A stretch of DNA of 64,000 bases from Bifidobacterium choloepi (GTDB lineage Bacteria; Actinomycetota; Actinomycetes; Actinomycetales; Bifidobacteriaceae), in contig NZ_VYSG01000001.1 in NCBI RefSeq assembly GCF_010667615.1, positions 248,001-312,000 of the forward strand. The letters run 5' to 3'. Position numbers and translations under genes: made by a program. Positions 18,427 to 29,000 of the stretch are shown here, piece by piece. Every line of letters begins with the position of its first letter. Position 1 is the stretch's first letter. The notes under the pieces were generated by a model. The model saw only the letters and a list, made by a program, of their open reading frames with translations. It was not told where the DNA came from and ran no database searches.

Positions 18427-19491
18427 ATGACGATGAGCTCGCTGTTTCATGCCGCCGACAACGACGCCGGCCACGACTCTCCCGCTTCCACCACGCACGC
18501 CGCAGCCGGCGACGGCCCGGTGTCGCCCGGCGACCGGTTACGCGCCCTGTACGACAAGCTGCACGACGTGCTGAGCTGTCCGGCGGAATCGCTCGAGCTC
18601 GCCGTCGTCACGCTGGCGGCCGGCGGCGACCTGCTGCTCGAGGACGTGCCGGGCGTCGGCAAGACGACGCTGGCGAAGGCGCTGGCCAGGGCGATCGGCG
18701 GCGACATGCACCGCATCCAGTTCACGGCCGACATGCTGCCTGGCGACATCACCGGCATGAGCGTCTTCTCGCCGAAGACGCAGGCGTTCGATTTCCATCC
18801 GGGCCCCGTGTTCGCGAACATCGTCATCGCCGACGAGATCAACCGCGCCAATCCGAAGACACAGGCGGCGCTGCTGGAGGCGATGGGCGAACGCCATGTC
18901 AGCGTCGACGGCGTCACCTATCCGCTGCCGGATCCGTTCTTCGTCATCGCCACGCAGAATCCCGTCGAGATGGAAGGCACCTATCCGCTTCCGGAGGCGC
19001 AGCTCGACCGGTTCATGGCCAGGACGAGCTTCGGCTATCCGACGCGCAGCCGCGAGATCAGGATGATCGTCGAGACCGGCACGGCGGCCGTCGCCGAGCA
19101 TCGCGGTGATCCGACGGCCACGCTCGAACCGGTGTGCACGACGGCGCAGATGAGCGCCATCCAGCGGGCGGCCCGCGCCGTCACGCTCGGCGAGGCCGTC
19201 GCCGGCTATATCGTCGACATCGCCGACGCCACCCGGCACGATCCGTCGATCAGGTTCGGCGCGTCGCCGCGCGCGTCGCTGCAGCTCGCGTCGCTGGCGC
19301 GCGCCCGGGCCCTGTTCCACGGGCGCGACTACGTGCTGCCGGAGGATGTGCGCGAGCTGGCCGTGCCGGCCCTCGCCCACCGTCTCGCCGTCGCGGCGGA
19401 CGCCGTCGGCTCCGCCGGCGACACGAGGACAATGCAGCAGGATCTCGTGTCGGCCGTCGTCGCCGACGTGCGGCCGCCGAGGGCGACATGA
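18427..19491 (+). CDS. MoxR-family AAA+ ATPase
   Basis: MoxR-type AAA+ chaperone-like ATPase, 354 residues. Walker A is in EDVPGVGKTTLAKALARAI near residue 75, Walker B in NIVIADEINRANPKTQ near residue 136, sensor 1 in FFVIATQNPVEMEGTYPLPE near residue 174, and arginine finger/sensor 2 regions follow. The first 35 residues are a disordered Asp/Ala-rich tail. The ATG start at 18427 is chosen over an upstream TTG because AAAGAG precedes it. Its stop overlaps the next gene's start as ATGA, so the two are translationally coupled. MoxR with DUF58 and transglutaminase partners is a well-known actinobacterial cassette, probably acting at the cell envelope. Confidence 0.93.
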   Translation: MTMSSLFHAADNDAGHDSPASTTHAAAGDGPVSPGDRLRALYDKLHDVLSCPAESLELAVVTLAAGGDLLLEDVPGVGKTTLAKALARAIGGDMHRIQFTADMLPGDITGMSVFSPKTQAFDFHPGPVFANIVIADEINRANPKTQAALLEAMGERHVSVDGVTYPLPDPFFVIATQNPVEMEGTYPLPEAQLDRFMARTSFGYPTRSREIRMIVETGTAAVAEHRGDPTATLEPVCTTAQMSAIQRAARAVTLGEAVAGYIVDIADATRHDPSIRFGASPRASLQLASLARARALFHGRDYVLPEDVRELAVPALAHRLAVAADAVGSAGDTRTMQQDLVSAVVADVRPPRAT

Positions 19492-22400
19492 GCCGGGCGG
19501 ACGGCCCGCGCCGCGAGCGCCGGCAGCGCCCTCCGCGACGCCATCGGCATGGCGTGTTCCGGCCGACGGTCGGCGGCTGGCTGATGCTGCTGGCGACGGC
19601 GGCGGCGTGGGCGGCGGCGCTGTGGCTGCGCAGTCGTGGTCCGGTTGCCGTTGCGGTGGCGCTGTCGACGGTCTGCGTGCTTGCCGTCATGTGTTCGCTT
19701 GTCCAGTTCGTGGCGCTGCGGATGGTCTGTCCGGCGAATCGTCGCCGGAAGCATCGTCGGCGGCGTCGCGGGAACGATGCCGCTTCTTCGACTGCATCCG
19801 GGGTTTCGGTCTGGACGATGCTCGCCCCGCCGGCCGTGCGGCTTGTCGCCGACGTCGACCGGATCGACGAGGACGGCGCCGTCGTCGAACGGCTGCAGGG
19901 TGCGGTGTCGTCGGCGCTGGACGACGACGTGAGGTTGCCGCGTCGTCGCGGCCTGTTCCGCCTGGTCGCGCACGAGGCGAGCTGGCGTGGCCTGTTCGGC
20001 CTGGTGTTCGTGCGCACGGTGCTGCGTTCGGACACCGAATTCGGGGTCGTGCCGGACGGGACCGGCCGGCCGGCGCCGACGGAGGCCCGTCCGGGCAGCA
20101 AGACCGGAATGTCCGACGAGCGTTCGGGCCAGATTCGCGAGTACATGCCGGGAGATACGCCACATGCGATCGCGTGGCGGCATTCGGCGCGTACCGGCGA
20201 GCTGATGACGAAGCTGACCGAACGCGACGAGCGGCGCACCGTGCTCGTCGTCGTCGACCCGGCCACGGGAGCCGGCGACGACGGCGGTTCCGGTGCCGCG
20301 CATCCGACGACGGCACACGATTCCTCCCCGCTCGACCATGCCGTGGCCGCCGTGTTCGCGGCGTTTCCCGAACTTGCCTCCCCGCGGGACCCGCATGCCG
20401 CCGGACGACAGCCGACGAGGATCGTCGTGACCGATGGCGTCCATGTCGCGGCGACGCCGGCCGGACGGTTGCGGCTGCTGGCCGCCCTCGAACCGTCCGC
20501 CACGTCGGCCTCCCGCCGGGAAATCGACGGTGTCGTCGCCGCGCTGAAGCGCCGGCTGGGAGGCACCGTGACGGTCTGGCGTCCGTCCGGTGCCGACATC
20601 GCGGCGCAGCGCGCGGCCGGCACGCCACCGCTGCTCACCGTCCGCTTCCGTGCTTCGGGTATCGCGTCGGTCCGTCGCGCCGCGAGGAAGACGGCATCCG
20701 CATCGTCCTCCCCCACTGCGGCTTCCGCTCTGGCTCTGCCCTGTTGCGCCCCGGTATCCGTTATCCGTCACGTCCTCTCGTCCGTCGCGCTGTTCGCCGG
20801 CATCGTGCTGCCGGCGGCAACGCTGACGAACGTCGTCCGCCCCGGCCTGTGGACGGTGTATGCCGTTGCCGGTCTCGCGTGGATCGCCGTCATGACGGCC
20901 GTGCCGTTGCGCCGCCATCCGCTGTCGGATAACGTGCGGGCACTGGTCACGACCGTCGTGCTCGTGCTCGGCGCCGCCGGTTTCGCCGCGGTGGCCGTGC
21001 ACGCGGACGTGCTGTCGACGACGACGATGTCGGCCTCGTCGCCGGCGTCACGGGCGCTGGCCGGCATGCCGTGGTACCGGCTCGCCGTCGCCGACTTCAG
21101 GCTCGGCGTCGCCGCGCTGGGCCGCCAGCTGCCGCCGGTGACCGTTTCGGGCGCCGGCGCCGACCTCGTCGTCCTCGTCGCCGTGCTGTTTGTCCTCGTG
21201 CTCGTGCGCTGGATTCTCGCGTTCGGCCGCCGCGCCGTGCCGGTACTGGTGACGGTGGCCGGCGCGCTGTTCGGGGTGGCCGCGTCGTTCGTGCCGGTCA
21301 CGCCGTCGTGGACGGTACTGGCCGGCTGGGCGGCTTCGCTCGTCGTCGCCCTCGTGACGACGGCCACGCCGGTCGCCGGCGCCGTGCGGCGCGAATCGTT
21401 CCGTCGCGTGCCGTCCTCGTCCGCGCCCGGCAGGTCGGGCGAATCGTTGCCGGTTTCAACGACCGGTGCCGCGCGGCGGGCCGCTGTCGCCGTCGCGCGG
21501 ACAGTGCCGCTGCCGCTCGTCGCGACGCTGGCGGCCGCCGGGCTGACGGTGTCGCTGACGCCGTCGGCGATCACGCTGGCCGAATCGTTCCCGCTGACGG
21601 CGAACCCGACGACGGGACTGCTGTCGTCGAACACCGTCAACCCGCTTGTCGACCTGCGCCGCACGCTGGCGGAGGGATCGTCGTCGACGATGCTGTCGTA
21701 CGACTGGAGCACGACGCTGTACCTGCGAATGACGACGCTGTCCGACTTCGACGGCGACGTGTGGTCGTTCGACGAGTCGCTCGCCGGCACGGCCGACCTG
21801 TACGGGTCGGCGGCGTTCGCCAGCGGACAGTCGACCGACGAGAGCGACGGGGACGGCGACGCCACCGTCAATCCCGTCGTCTGGTACGTCACCGAGCTCG
21901 TCGACGCCTCCGCCTGGCGCACCGTCTCCTCCTCCTACGCCGCCGACCAGTCCAGTCCGCTGACCGTCGACGACTCGACGTCGCGAGCCGCCATCGACAC
22001 GCTCGACGACCTTGTCGTCGAGCCCGAACTGTTCATCACGAACCTCGAGTCGCGATTCCTGCCCGTTGCCGGCTTCCCGCTGACCCTGCAGTCCGGCGCA
22101 CGCAGGACCGGCGACGCCGCGACCGGCACCGATACCGGCGACCAGGGATACCTCGACGCGACCACCGGGGAAACCGACGACGCGGACGTCGACATCACCG
22201 TCGAATCCACCGGCGAGAGCCAGTCGACCGTCGAGAACCGGACCTCCGCGAACGGCAACGACCTCGACGGCTGGAAATCGCACACCGACGGCACCGTCTA
22301 CAACACCGACAGCACGACGTTCCGCGGCCAGCGCTACGTCGCCAACGGCGTCTACCTGACGCCGATCACGTCGACCGATTCGTTCGGACAGCTCGAACAG

Positions 22401-23603
22401 CTCGCCGACATCGCCGACTACCTGAAGACGGCGCCGGGCTTCTCGACGCTCGGCTACTGGGACACGCTCGACGACAACGAGGCCGCCGTGCGCGCCGAAT
22501 ACGCGACGCTGCCGGCCGGCGAATCGCTGCCGTCGCAGGTCACCGACGTCGTCGACGCGGCCAGGAAAGCCGGCGTCGACACCGACGCCGTTGCCGCCGG
22601 CTCTCGAAGCGCCGAGCTCGCCGCGCTCAAGTATCTCGTCGGCTACTTCACCGACCCGGATTCCGGCTTCGTCTACTCGCTGTCGACGCCGGACGGCAAC
22701 GCCCACGACAACATGGCGACGATCGCCAGCTTCCTCGACCGCAAGTCCGGCTACTGCCAGCACTACGCGAGCGCGCTCGCCATCCTGGGTCGCGCGATGG
22801 GACTGCCGACGAGGATGGTGCTCGGCTACATCGCCAAGCCGGCCCCGCAGCAGGGCGAAGGTCGACAGTCGGCGACGGGATTCCTCAAGGAGTACGACGT
22901 CGCGTCCGACCAGCTGCACGCCTGGACCGAAGTCTACGTGTCCGGCGTCGGCTGGGTGCCGTTCGACGTGACGCCGGCGACTACCGCCGACGGGAACGAT
23001 TCCTCCGCGTCGGCGTCGGCGTCCGCATCGGCCACCGACGAACCGACCGACCCGGACGCGACGGTGACCGAAGACGAAACCGACGCCGCCGACAGCCAGG
23101 CCGCCGCCGACGTCGACGACACGGCCGACGCGGACGGCGGCACGGCGCGTGACATGTCGTGGACGACGGCGCTCGCCGACTGGATGCGTGACCATCCGGC
23201 GGGCGCCTGCGTGTGTGCCGCCGGACTGCTCGTTGTCGTGGCCGCGCTTGTCACGGGCATTGTCTTCGGCGTGCGCCGGATGCGGCGGCGTCACAGGATC
23301 GACGGCTGGTCGGCGGCGATGGCGCTGGCCGCCGGCGACGGCGCGGGCGACGACGACCGCAATGCCGGCTGGCTGGCCGCGTGGTCGGCGATTCTCGATC
23401 GGGCGCGGGAAGCCGGCGTGCAGTTGCCGGCCAGCGCCGACGACCTGCAGATGGCACGGCTGATTTCGGCGACGCCGGAATTTCCGGTGCCGCCGGCGAT
23501 CGTGACGAAGGTCGCCGGCCAGGCGTCGGCCGCCGCGTTCGGCGGCCGGTGCGAGCCGCTGCCGGCGGCGTGGATTGACGAGATCCTGCCGAAGCGGCGC
23601 TGA
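19488..23603 (+). CDS. DUF58-transglutaminase (TgpA-like) fusion protein
   Basis: One open frame of 1371 residues carries two proteins that are usually encoded separately. Residues about 1-410 are a DUF58 protein: two transmembrane helices (about 23-65), then the family signature IREYMPGDTPHAIAWRHSAR near residue 215. Residues about 420-700 contain a run of hydrophobic helices. An extracellular part follows, with a transglutaminase core: Cys in KSGYCQHYASALAILGRAMG near 1090, His in QLHAWTEVYVSGVGWVPFDV near 1143 and Asp in its last residues. A Thr/Asp/Ala-rich linker, one more transmembrane helix (about 1243-1265) and a DUF4129-like tail end it. No ATG, GTG or TTG is available at the junction for an independent second start. 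Partner of the coupled MoxR ATPase; its stop is 2 bp from the converging pullulanase stop. Confidence 0.88.
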   Translation: MSRADGPRRERRQRPPRRHRHGVFRPTVGGWLMLLATAAAWAAALWLRSRGPVAVAVALSTVCVLAVMCSLVQFVALRMVCPANRRRKHRRRRRGNDAASSTASGVSVWTMLAPPAVRLVADVDRIDEDGAVVERLQGAVSSALDDDVRLPRRRGLFRLVAHEASWRGLFGLVFVRTVLRSDTEFGVVPDGTGRPAPTEARPGSKTGMSDERSGQIREYMPGDTPHAIAWRHSARTGELMTKLTERDERRTVLVVVDPATGAGDDGGSGAAHPTTAHDSSPLDHAVAAVFAAFPELASPRDPHAAGRQPTRIVVTDGVHVAATPAGRLRLLAALEPSATSASRREIDGVVAALKRRLGGTVTVWRPSGADIAAQRAAGTPPLLTVRFRASGIASVRRAARKTASASSSPTAASALALPCCAPVSVIRHVLSSVALFAGIVLPAATLTNVVRPGLWTVYAVAGLAWIAVMTAVPLRRHPLSDNVRALVTTVVLVLGAAGFAAVAVHADVLSTTTMSASSPASRALAGMPWYRLAVADFRLGVAALGRQLPPVTVSGAGADLVVLVAVLFVLVLVRWILAFGRRAVPVLVTVAGALFGVAASFVPVTPSWTVLAGWAASLVVALVTTATPVAGAVRRESFRRVPSSSAPGRSGESLPVSTTGAARRAAVAVARTVPLPLVATLAAAGLTVSLTPSAITLAESFPLTANPTTGLLSSNTVNPLVDLRRTLAEGSSSTMLSYDWSTTLYLRMTTLSDFDGDVWSFDESLAGTADLYGSAAFASGQSTDESDGDGDATVNPVVWYVTELVDASAWRTVSSSYAADQSSPLTVDDSTSRAAIDTLDDLVVEPELFITNLESRFLPVAGFPLTLQSGARRTGDAATGTDTGDQGYLDATTGETDDADVDITVESTGESQSTVENRTSANGNDLDGWKSHTDGTVYNTDSTTFRGQRYVANGVYLTPITSTDSFGQLEQLADIADYLKTAPGFSTLGYWDTLDDNEAAVRAEYATLPAGESLPSQVTDVVDAARKAGVDTDAVAAGSRSAELAALKYLVGYFTDPDSGFVYSLSTPDGNAHDNMATIASFLDRKSGYCQHYASALAILGRAMGLPTRMVLGYIAKPAPQQGEGRQSATGFLKEYDVASDQLHAWTEVYVSGVGWVPFDVTPATTADGNDSSASASASASATDEPTDPDATVTEDETDAADSQAAADVDDTADADGGTARDMSWTTALADWMRDHPAGACVCAAGLLVVVAALVTGIVFGVRRMRRRHRIDGWSAAMALAAGDGAGDDDRNAGWLAAWSAILDRAREAGVQLPASADDLQMARLISATPEFPVPPAIVTKVAGQASAAAFGGRCEPLPAAWIDEILPKRR

Positions 23604-23605
23604 AT

Positions 23606-25822
23606 TCAGTGGCGCAGCACGACGGCGTCGAGCGGGGCGACATGGACGGTGCCGGTGGCGGCGCCGAGCGGCTGGCCGTCGACGTCGGCGACGTGACCGC
23701 CGGCGACGAGGACCGTCCACTCCCCCGTGGCCGGCAGCGTCAGGTCGACCGAGCCGTCGGCATTCGCGGCGGCGAGCGCGTTGTCGTCTGCCACCGTCTT
23801 GGCGACGGCGGTCTTGCCGGTGGCCCTCGTGTCTGCAGCGACCTTCGCGTCCGTATCCTTGTCCGTATCCTTGCCGTCGTTGGCGTTGAGGGCGACGAGG
23901 TAGACGGCGCCGTCGGATGGGTCGGCGACGGTGTAGGCGACGACGCCGTCGGCGGCCTGCAGCACCGTCGCGGCCTTCGCGATCTCGGCGTACGTCGCAA
24001 GCCGGAATGCCGGCACGGCGCGGCGCAGCGCGACTAGGCCGCGCACGTAGTCGGTCGCCTGCATGTACGGCTGCCTGTCCTGGCGGTCCCAGTCGAGCGC
24101 GTTGACCGAGTCGCCGGAACGGTACGAGTTGTCGTCGCCGCCCTTCGTGCGCAGGAATTCCTGGCCGACCTGCATTTCGGCGACGCCCTCGGCGAGGAAG
24201 ACGGCGGCGTCGGCGAGCATCGCGCGGCGCACGCGCGTTTCCTCGTCGTCGGACGGCACCGACGCCTCCAGCTTGTCGTACAGCGTGAAGTTGTCGTGGA
24301 TCTCGCAGTAGTTGACGACCTGGCCGGGCAGCGCGTAGTCGGCGTCGGATTCGCCGGCCGAACCCAGCATCGCGGTGCCGGAGCCGAGCATGTTGTGCAG
24401 GATCAGCGGCTCGAGGCCAGGTTCTCCGGACACGTAGCCGAGCTCGTCGGCATAGAAGACATGGCCCTTGAGGCCGTCGCGGATCGAGTCGTTGAAGAAC
24501 GCGACCGACGGCGCCTGGCCGACGCCGGCCGACGGGCTCTCGCCGCCGGCGACCGGCGAGGCGGCGCCGACGACGTGCGACGGGTCGGTCAGTTCGGCGG
24601 CGTTCATCTGGATGGCCATCTCGGACTTCGGCAGCACCGAGCACATGTCCCAGCCCTCGCCGACGATCAGGATGCCCGGGTCGATGTCGTCGAGCGCGCG
24701 GCGCACGGCCTGCATCGTCCCGACATCGTGCAGGCCCATCAGGTCGAAGCGGAAGCCGTCGAGCCGGTATTCGCGCGCCCAGTACGTCACCGAGTCGACG
24801 ATGTACTTGCGCATCATCGCGCGTTCGGAGGCCGTGTCGTTGCCGCATTCGGAATCGTTCGTCGCGACGCCGTCGTCGTCGGCGCGGAAATAGTAGCCGG
24901 GGACGGTCAGGCCGAGCGGCGAACGGACGGCATCGAAGACGTGGTTGTAGACGACGTCCATGATCACGCGCAGGCCGGCGTCGTGCAGGCCCTTGACCAT
25001 CGTCTTGAGTTCGCGGATGCGCACGGCCGGGTCGGCGACGTCGGTCGAGAACGAGCCTTCCGGCACGTTGTAGTTTTCCGGATCGTAGCCCCAGTTGTAG
25101 TTGTCGTCGGTCAGCGGCGCGGTCTCGTCGACGCTCGCGAAGTCGAACATCGGCTGGATCTGCAGGTGTGTGATGCCCAGCCGCTTCAAATAGTCAAGCC
25201 CGGTCGGCTGGCCTGCGGCGCTGGTCGTGCCGGGCTCGACGACGCCGAGGTAGGTGCCGCGCAGCGCGGCCGGCACGCCGGATGTCGGGCTCTTCGTGAA
25301 GTCGCGAATGTGCGTTTCGGCGACGACGGCGGTGGTCGGGTCGCCGAACGGCGCCATTCTCGGAAAGTCGCCGATCGAGCGCTGTTCGTCGGACAGGACG
25401 ACGGAGCGGCGTCCGTTGGCGACGGTGGCCGTCGCGTACGGGTCGGGCGAATCGTTGACGGTGCCGTCGGGGAACGTGAGCCGGTAGACGTAGGCGACGT
25501 CGGCGCAGTTGCCGTCGACGGTGACGGTCCACACGCCGCTCTTCATGGCGGTCTGCGCGTTGACGCCGGCGACGCCGTCGGCGATCTCGTCGCCGAGCGT
25601 CAGCCGGGACATCGGAATGCGGGACGATTCGCGGGCGTGCGGGTCGCGGTCGTCGTCGAAGACGACGAGGTCGACTTCGCTGGCCGTTGGCGCCCACACC
25701 TTGAACGTCGTCGATCCGGGGCCCCAGACGGCGCCGAGGTCGTCGCCGTCGTACCGGTATTCGGCATCGATCGCCGCCGCCTGCGCCGGCGTCATCGTCG
25801 GGAAAGTCTGCTTGTCAACCAC
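23606..25822 (-). CDS. pulA: Type I pullulanase, cytoplasmic
   Basis: GH13 debranching enzyme of 738 residues that cuts alpha-1,6 links in pullulan or branched maltodextrins. A CBM48-like N-terminal domain starts DLGAVWGPGSTTFKVWAP, followed by the type I pullulanase motif YNWGYDPENYNVPEG. The catalytic Asp is in YRLDGFRFDLMGLHD, Glu in ILIVGEGWDM, and the third Asp in EIHDNFTLYD. There is no signal peptide or membrane anchor, so it probably works inside the cell. The start is GTG at 25820-25822, preceded by AAAGGAG; the upstream in-frame extension is non-coding. It is closely related to the C-terminal half of the neighbouring apuB, a likely duplication. A short Asp/Lys/Thr-rich insert (about residues 625-670) is present. 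Confidence 0.92.
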   Translation of the reverse strand: MVDKQTFPTMTPAQAAAIDAEYRYDGDDLGAVWGPGSTTFKVWAPTASEVDLVVFDDDRDPHARESSRIPMSRLTLGDEIADGVAGVNAQTAMKSGVWTVTVDGNCADVAYVYRLTFPDGTVNDSPDPYATATVANGRRSVVLSDEQRSIGDFPRMAPFGDPTTAVVAETHIRDFTKSPTSGVPAALRGTYLGVVEPGTTSAAGQPTGLDYLKRLGITHLQIQPMFDFASVDETAPLTDDNYNWGYDPENYNVPEGSFSTDVADPAVRIRELKTMVKGLHDAGLRVIMDVVYNHVFDAVRSPLGLTVPGYYFRADDDGVATNDSECGNDTASERAMMRKYIVDSVTYWAREYRLDGFRFDLMGLHDVGTMQAVRRALDDIDPGILIVGEGWDMCSVLPKSEMAIQMNAAELTDPSHVVGAASPVAGGESPSAGVGQAPSVAFFNDSIRDGLKGHVFYADELGYVSGEPGLEPLILHNMLGSGTAMLGSAGESDADYALPGQVVNYCEIHDNFTLYDKLEASVPSDDEETRVRRAMLADAAVFLAEGVAEMQVGQEFLRTKGGDDNSYRSGDSVNALDWDRQDRQPYMQATDYVRGLVALRRAVPAFRLATYAEIAKAATVLQAADGVVAYTVADPSDGAVYLVALNANDGKDTDKDTDAKVAADTRATGKTAVAKTVADDNALAAANADGSVDLTLPATGEWTVLVAGGHVADVDGQPLGAATGTVHVAPLDAVVLRH

Positions 25823-25935
25823 TGTTCGCTCCTTTGTCTGCGGAACTGCAGGTGTGCATATGGGACTGCAGTTGCACGATTCCTGCGCCAAGCCTACTCC
25901 GCCACCCCCGTCGGGCTACGCGGTAGACGGAACCT

Positions 25936-26015
25936 CGGGAAAAATCAAGAAAAAGAAAAGAAAAGGGAGGGTGTCATGGACCCGGGCTGTCAGCCCGGGT
26001 CCATGACACCCTCCC
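25936..26015 (-). terminator. Terminator of apuB
   Basis: On the minus strand a perfect 24-bp stem (25965-25988 with 25992-26015, 3-nt loop) is followed by a long T-rich tract (complement of 25936-25964). It lies 78 bp beyond the apuB stop and separates apuB from the downstream pullulanase gene. Confidence 0.93.
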
Positions 26016-26093
26016 AACGGGGACCATCTCCCTACCCGTACCGGCCTATCCTTGCCTTCGCCGGTTCAGCCGCACGGGTCGGGCGACTGGCCT

Positions 26094-29000
26094 TCAGCCG
26101 CGGTGGGCGCCGCGGTGGCGCCTGGCCTCGAGCAGGGCCAGGCCGCCGGCGAGCAGCGCCGCCGTGAGCGCGGCGATCAGGCCAATGTTGCTGCCGGTCG
26201 CGGCGAGCGCCGAGACGATGGCCTTCTGGGCGTTGGCCGCTTCCTCGGCCGCGCGCTCGACGGACGTGGTGCCCGTCGTGACGCCGCCGGCGTTGTTGAC
26301 CTTGGCGCCGTTGACGCCGCCGCCGTTCGCCTTCGACAGGTACAGGACCGTCGCGGACAGCGCCGGCACCGTGTAGGAGCCGCCGTCGTCGATCGTGACG
26401 GTGGAGGCCGTCTTCTGGGCGGAGTCGGTGTCGGCGATCGCCGTCGTCGTCGCCGTCGCGTCGCCGTTGCGGACGACGTAGGCGGCGGAGCGGACGGTGC
26501 CGTCGGCGGTGGCGGCGGACGTCGACGCCGACGAGGTGGCCGCGTCGGTGGCGCTGTCGGAGACGCCGGTGGACGTGTCCTTGGCGTAGACGGTGTCGCC
26601 GTCGACGAGGACCTGGTAGTCGCCACCCTGCGCCTGGACGACGTCGGTCGGCGTGCTGTTGGCGTTGAGCATGACGACGTAGGTGCCGTCATCGTCGGAG
26701 ATCTGGTAGGCGACGACGCCGTCGGACATCATCAGGATGCGCGAGTTGGCATTGATCTCGTCGTAGTCGGAGGTCCGCAGGGCCGCCGCCGACTTGCGCA
26801 GCGCGATGAGTCCCTTGACGTACTCGGCGGACTCGCCGTTGTACTGCTGGCCGAGCAGGTCCCAGTCGAGTTCGTTGACGGAGTCGCCGGCGTTGTACGA
26901 GTTGTCGTTGCCGCCCTTCGAGCGCAGGAATTCCTGGCCGAGCTGGATCTCGGAGACGCCGGTGGCGAGCAGGACGGCCGAGTCGGCGAGCATGGCACGC
27001 TTGGCGGTCGTCTCTTCCGAGTCGGTCGGCACCGAGGCGCGCAGCTTGTCGTACAGCGTCATGTTGTCGTGGATCTCGGCGTACTGGACAATCTGCGACG
27101 AGTTGGCGTACTTGACGTTGGCATTGCCGTTCGAGCACATCGCGGACGCCGAGTACTGGTCGCCGTTCTGGCAGCCGAGCATGTTGTTCGCAATGAGTTC
27201 CTCCTCGTCGCCCTTGCCGGACACGAAGCCGGTGTCGGTCGACGAGAACACGGAGCCCTTGAGGCCGTCGCGGATCGAGTCGTTGAAGAACGAGACGGTC
27301 GAGTCGTCGGTATTGAGCTCGTAGGCGTTCGGCTGGATGGACATCGTCGACTTGTCGTTGTTGGTGTCCATGTCCCAGCCCTCACCGACGATCAGGATCG
27401 TCGGGTCGATCTTGTCGAGCGCGGCGCGCACTTCCTTCATCGTCTCGAGGTCCGTGAGTCCCATGAGGTCGAAGCGGAAGCCGTCGACATTGTAGTTCTT
27501 CGCCCAGTAGGTCACCGAGTCGACGATGTACTTGCGCATCATCGCGCGCTCGGAGGCCGTGTCGTTGCCGCAGCCGGAGTTCGACGTCAGGTTGCCGTTC
27601 GAGTCGTAGCGGAAGTAGTAGCCCGGCACGGTCAGGTTGAACGCGCTCGTCGCCTCGTCGGCGACGTGGTTGTAGACGACGTCCATGATGACGCGCAGCC
27701 CGTTGTCATGCAGCGTCTTGATCATGTCCTTGGCCTCGGTGATGCGCGTCGACGGGTTCGTCGCGTCGGACGAGTACGAGCCTTCCGGCACGTCGTAGTT
27801 CTCGGGATCGTAGCCCCAGTTGTAGTTCGAGTCGTCGAGGGCCTTCGTCTCGTCGACGGAGGCGTAGTCGAAGAACGGCTGCAGCTGGACGTGCGTGATG
27901 CCGAGTTCCTTGAGGTAGTCGAGGCCGGTCGACTGTCCGGTCGAGTTCGTCGTGCCGGTTTCGGTCAGGCCGAGATACTTGCCGCGGTTCGCCTCGGAGA
28001 CGCCGGAGGTCGACGACTTCGTGATGTCGCGGATGTCGGTCTCGGCGACGACGGCGTCGGCCGCCCCGCCGGTGAACGGATCCATGCGGTCGAAATCGTC
28101 GATCGACTTCTCGTCGTCAGACAGCACGACGGAGCGGTTGCCGTTGACGACGGCGGCCGTCGCGTACGGGTCGGGCGAATCGTTGACGGTGCCGTCGGCG
28201 AACGTGACGCGGTACGTGTAGGCGGTGTCGGCAAGGTCGCCGGGCACCGTCACGCTCCAGACGTTGTCGGCCTGCGTCATCGGCGTCGACGACGATTCGG
28301 CGGCGTCGGCCGTCGTGTCGTCGGCGTAGAAGACGACGGAGACGGAGGTCGCCGTCGGCGCCCACAGCTTGAACGTCGTCGACTTGGCGGACCAGGTCGC
28401 GCCGAGGTCGTCGCCGTCATAGGCGTACTGCTTGTCGAACGCGTCGGTGCGGACGACGGCGCCGGCCGTGGCCGTGGCGCTGCCGTTCTCCTTCGTCGCG
28501 ACGGTGTAGGCGCCGGCGACGTCGAGGTCGTCCTTCGTCGTGATCGTCATCGTCGTGCCGTCGACCTTGACGTCGGACACGTCGACGGACTTGCCGTCGG
28601 CGTCGGTGACGGTCACGTCGTCGGCCGTCAGGTCGGCGGTGTTGCTGAACTTGCCGGAGATCGTGTTCATCGTCGCGATCTCGGCCGTCGACAGCACGGT
28701 CGCCTGCGACGGCTGGGCGGTGTAGACGGTGTCGTCGTCCTGCATCAGCCAGATCTCGGCCTTCGCGGTGCCCGTCGACTGGTCGTAGACGATCGCGTCG
28801 GACGGGATGTTGAGGTTGGCGGTCTGCTTAGTCCAGCTGTCCTTGCCGTAGCGGGCGATGACGCCGAAGTCGGACGTCGTGCCGGCGACGGTCTTGTAGT
28901 TCTTGAACGTGGCCGTGGCGACCTCGCCGAAGTCGTCATGCGACGAGAACAGCGCGGAGAAGCCGTTCGTGTTGCCGTTCCACGTCCAGATGTCCCACTG

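Noticed and set aside
20640-20800. Frameshift or sequencing error separating DUF58 from the transglutaminase part
   Set aside because: The same frame keeps strong GC-third-position bias across the junction, with no stop codon. A fusion is the simplest reading, though an error cannot be excluded.
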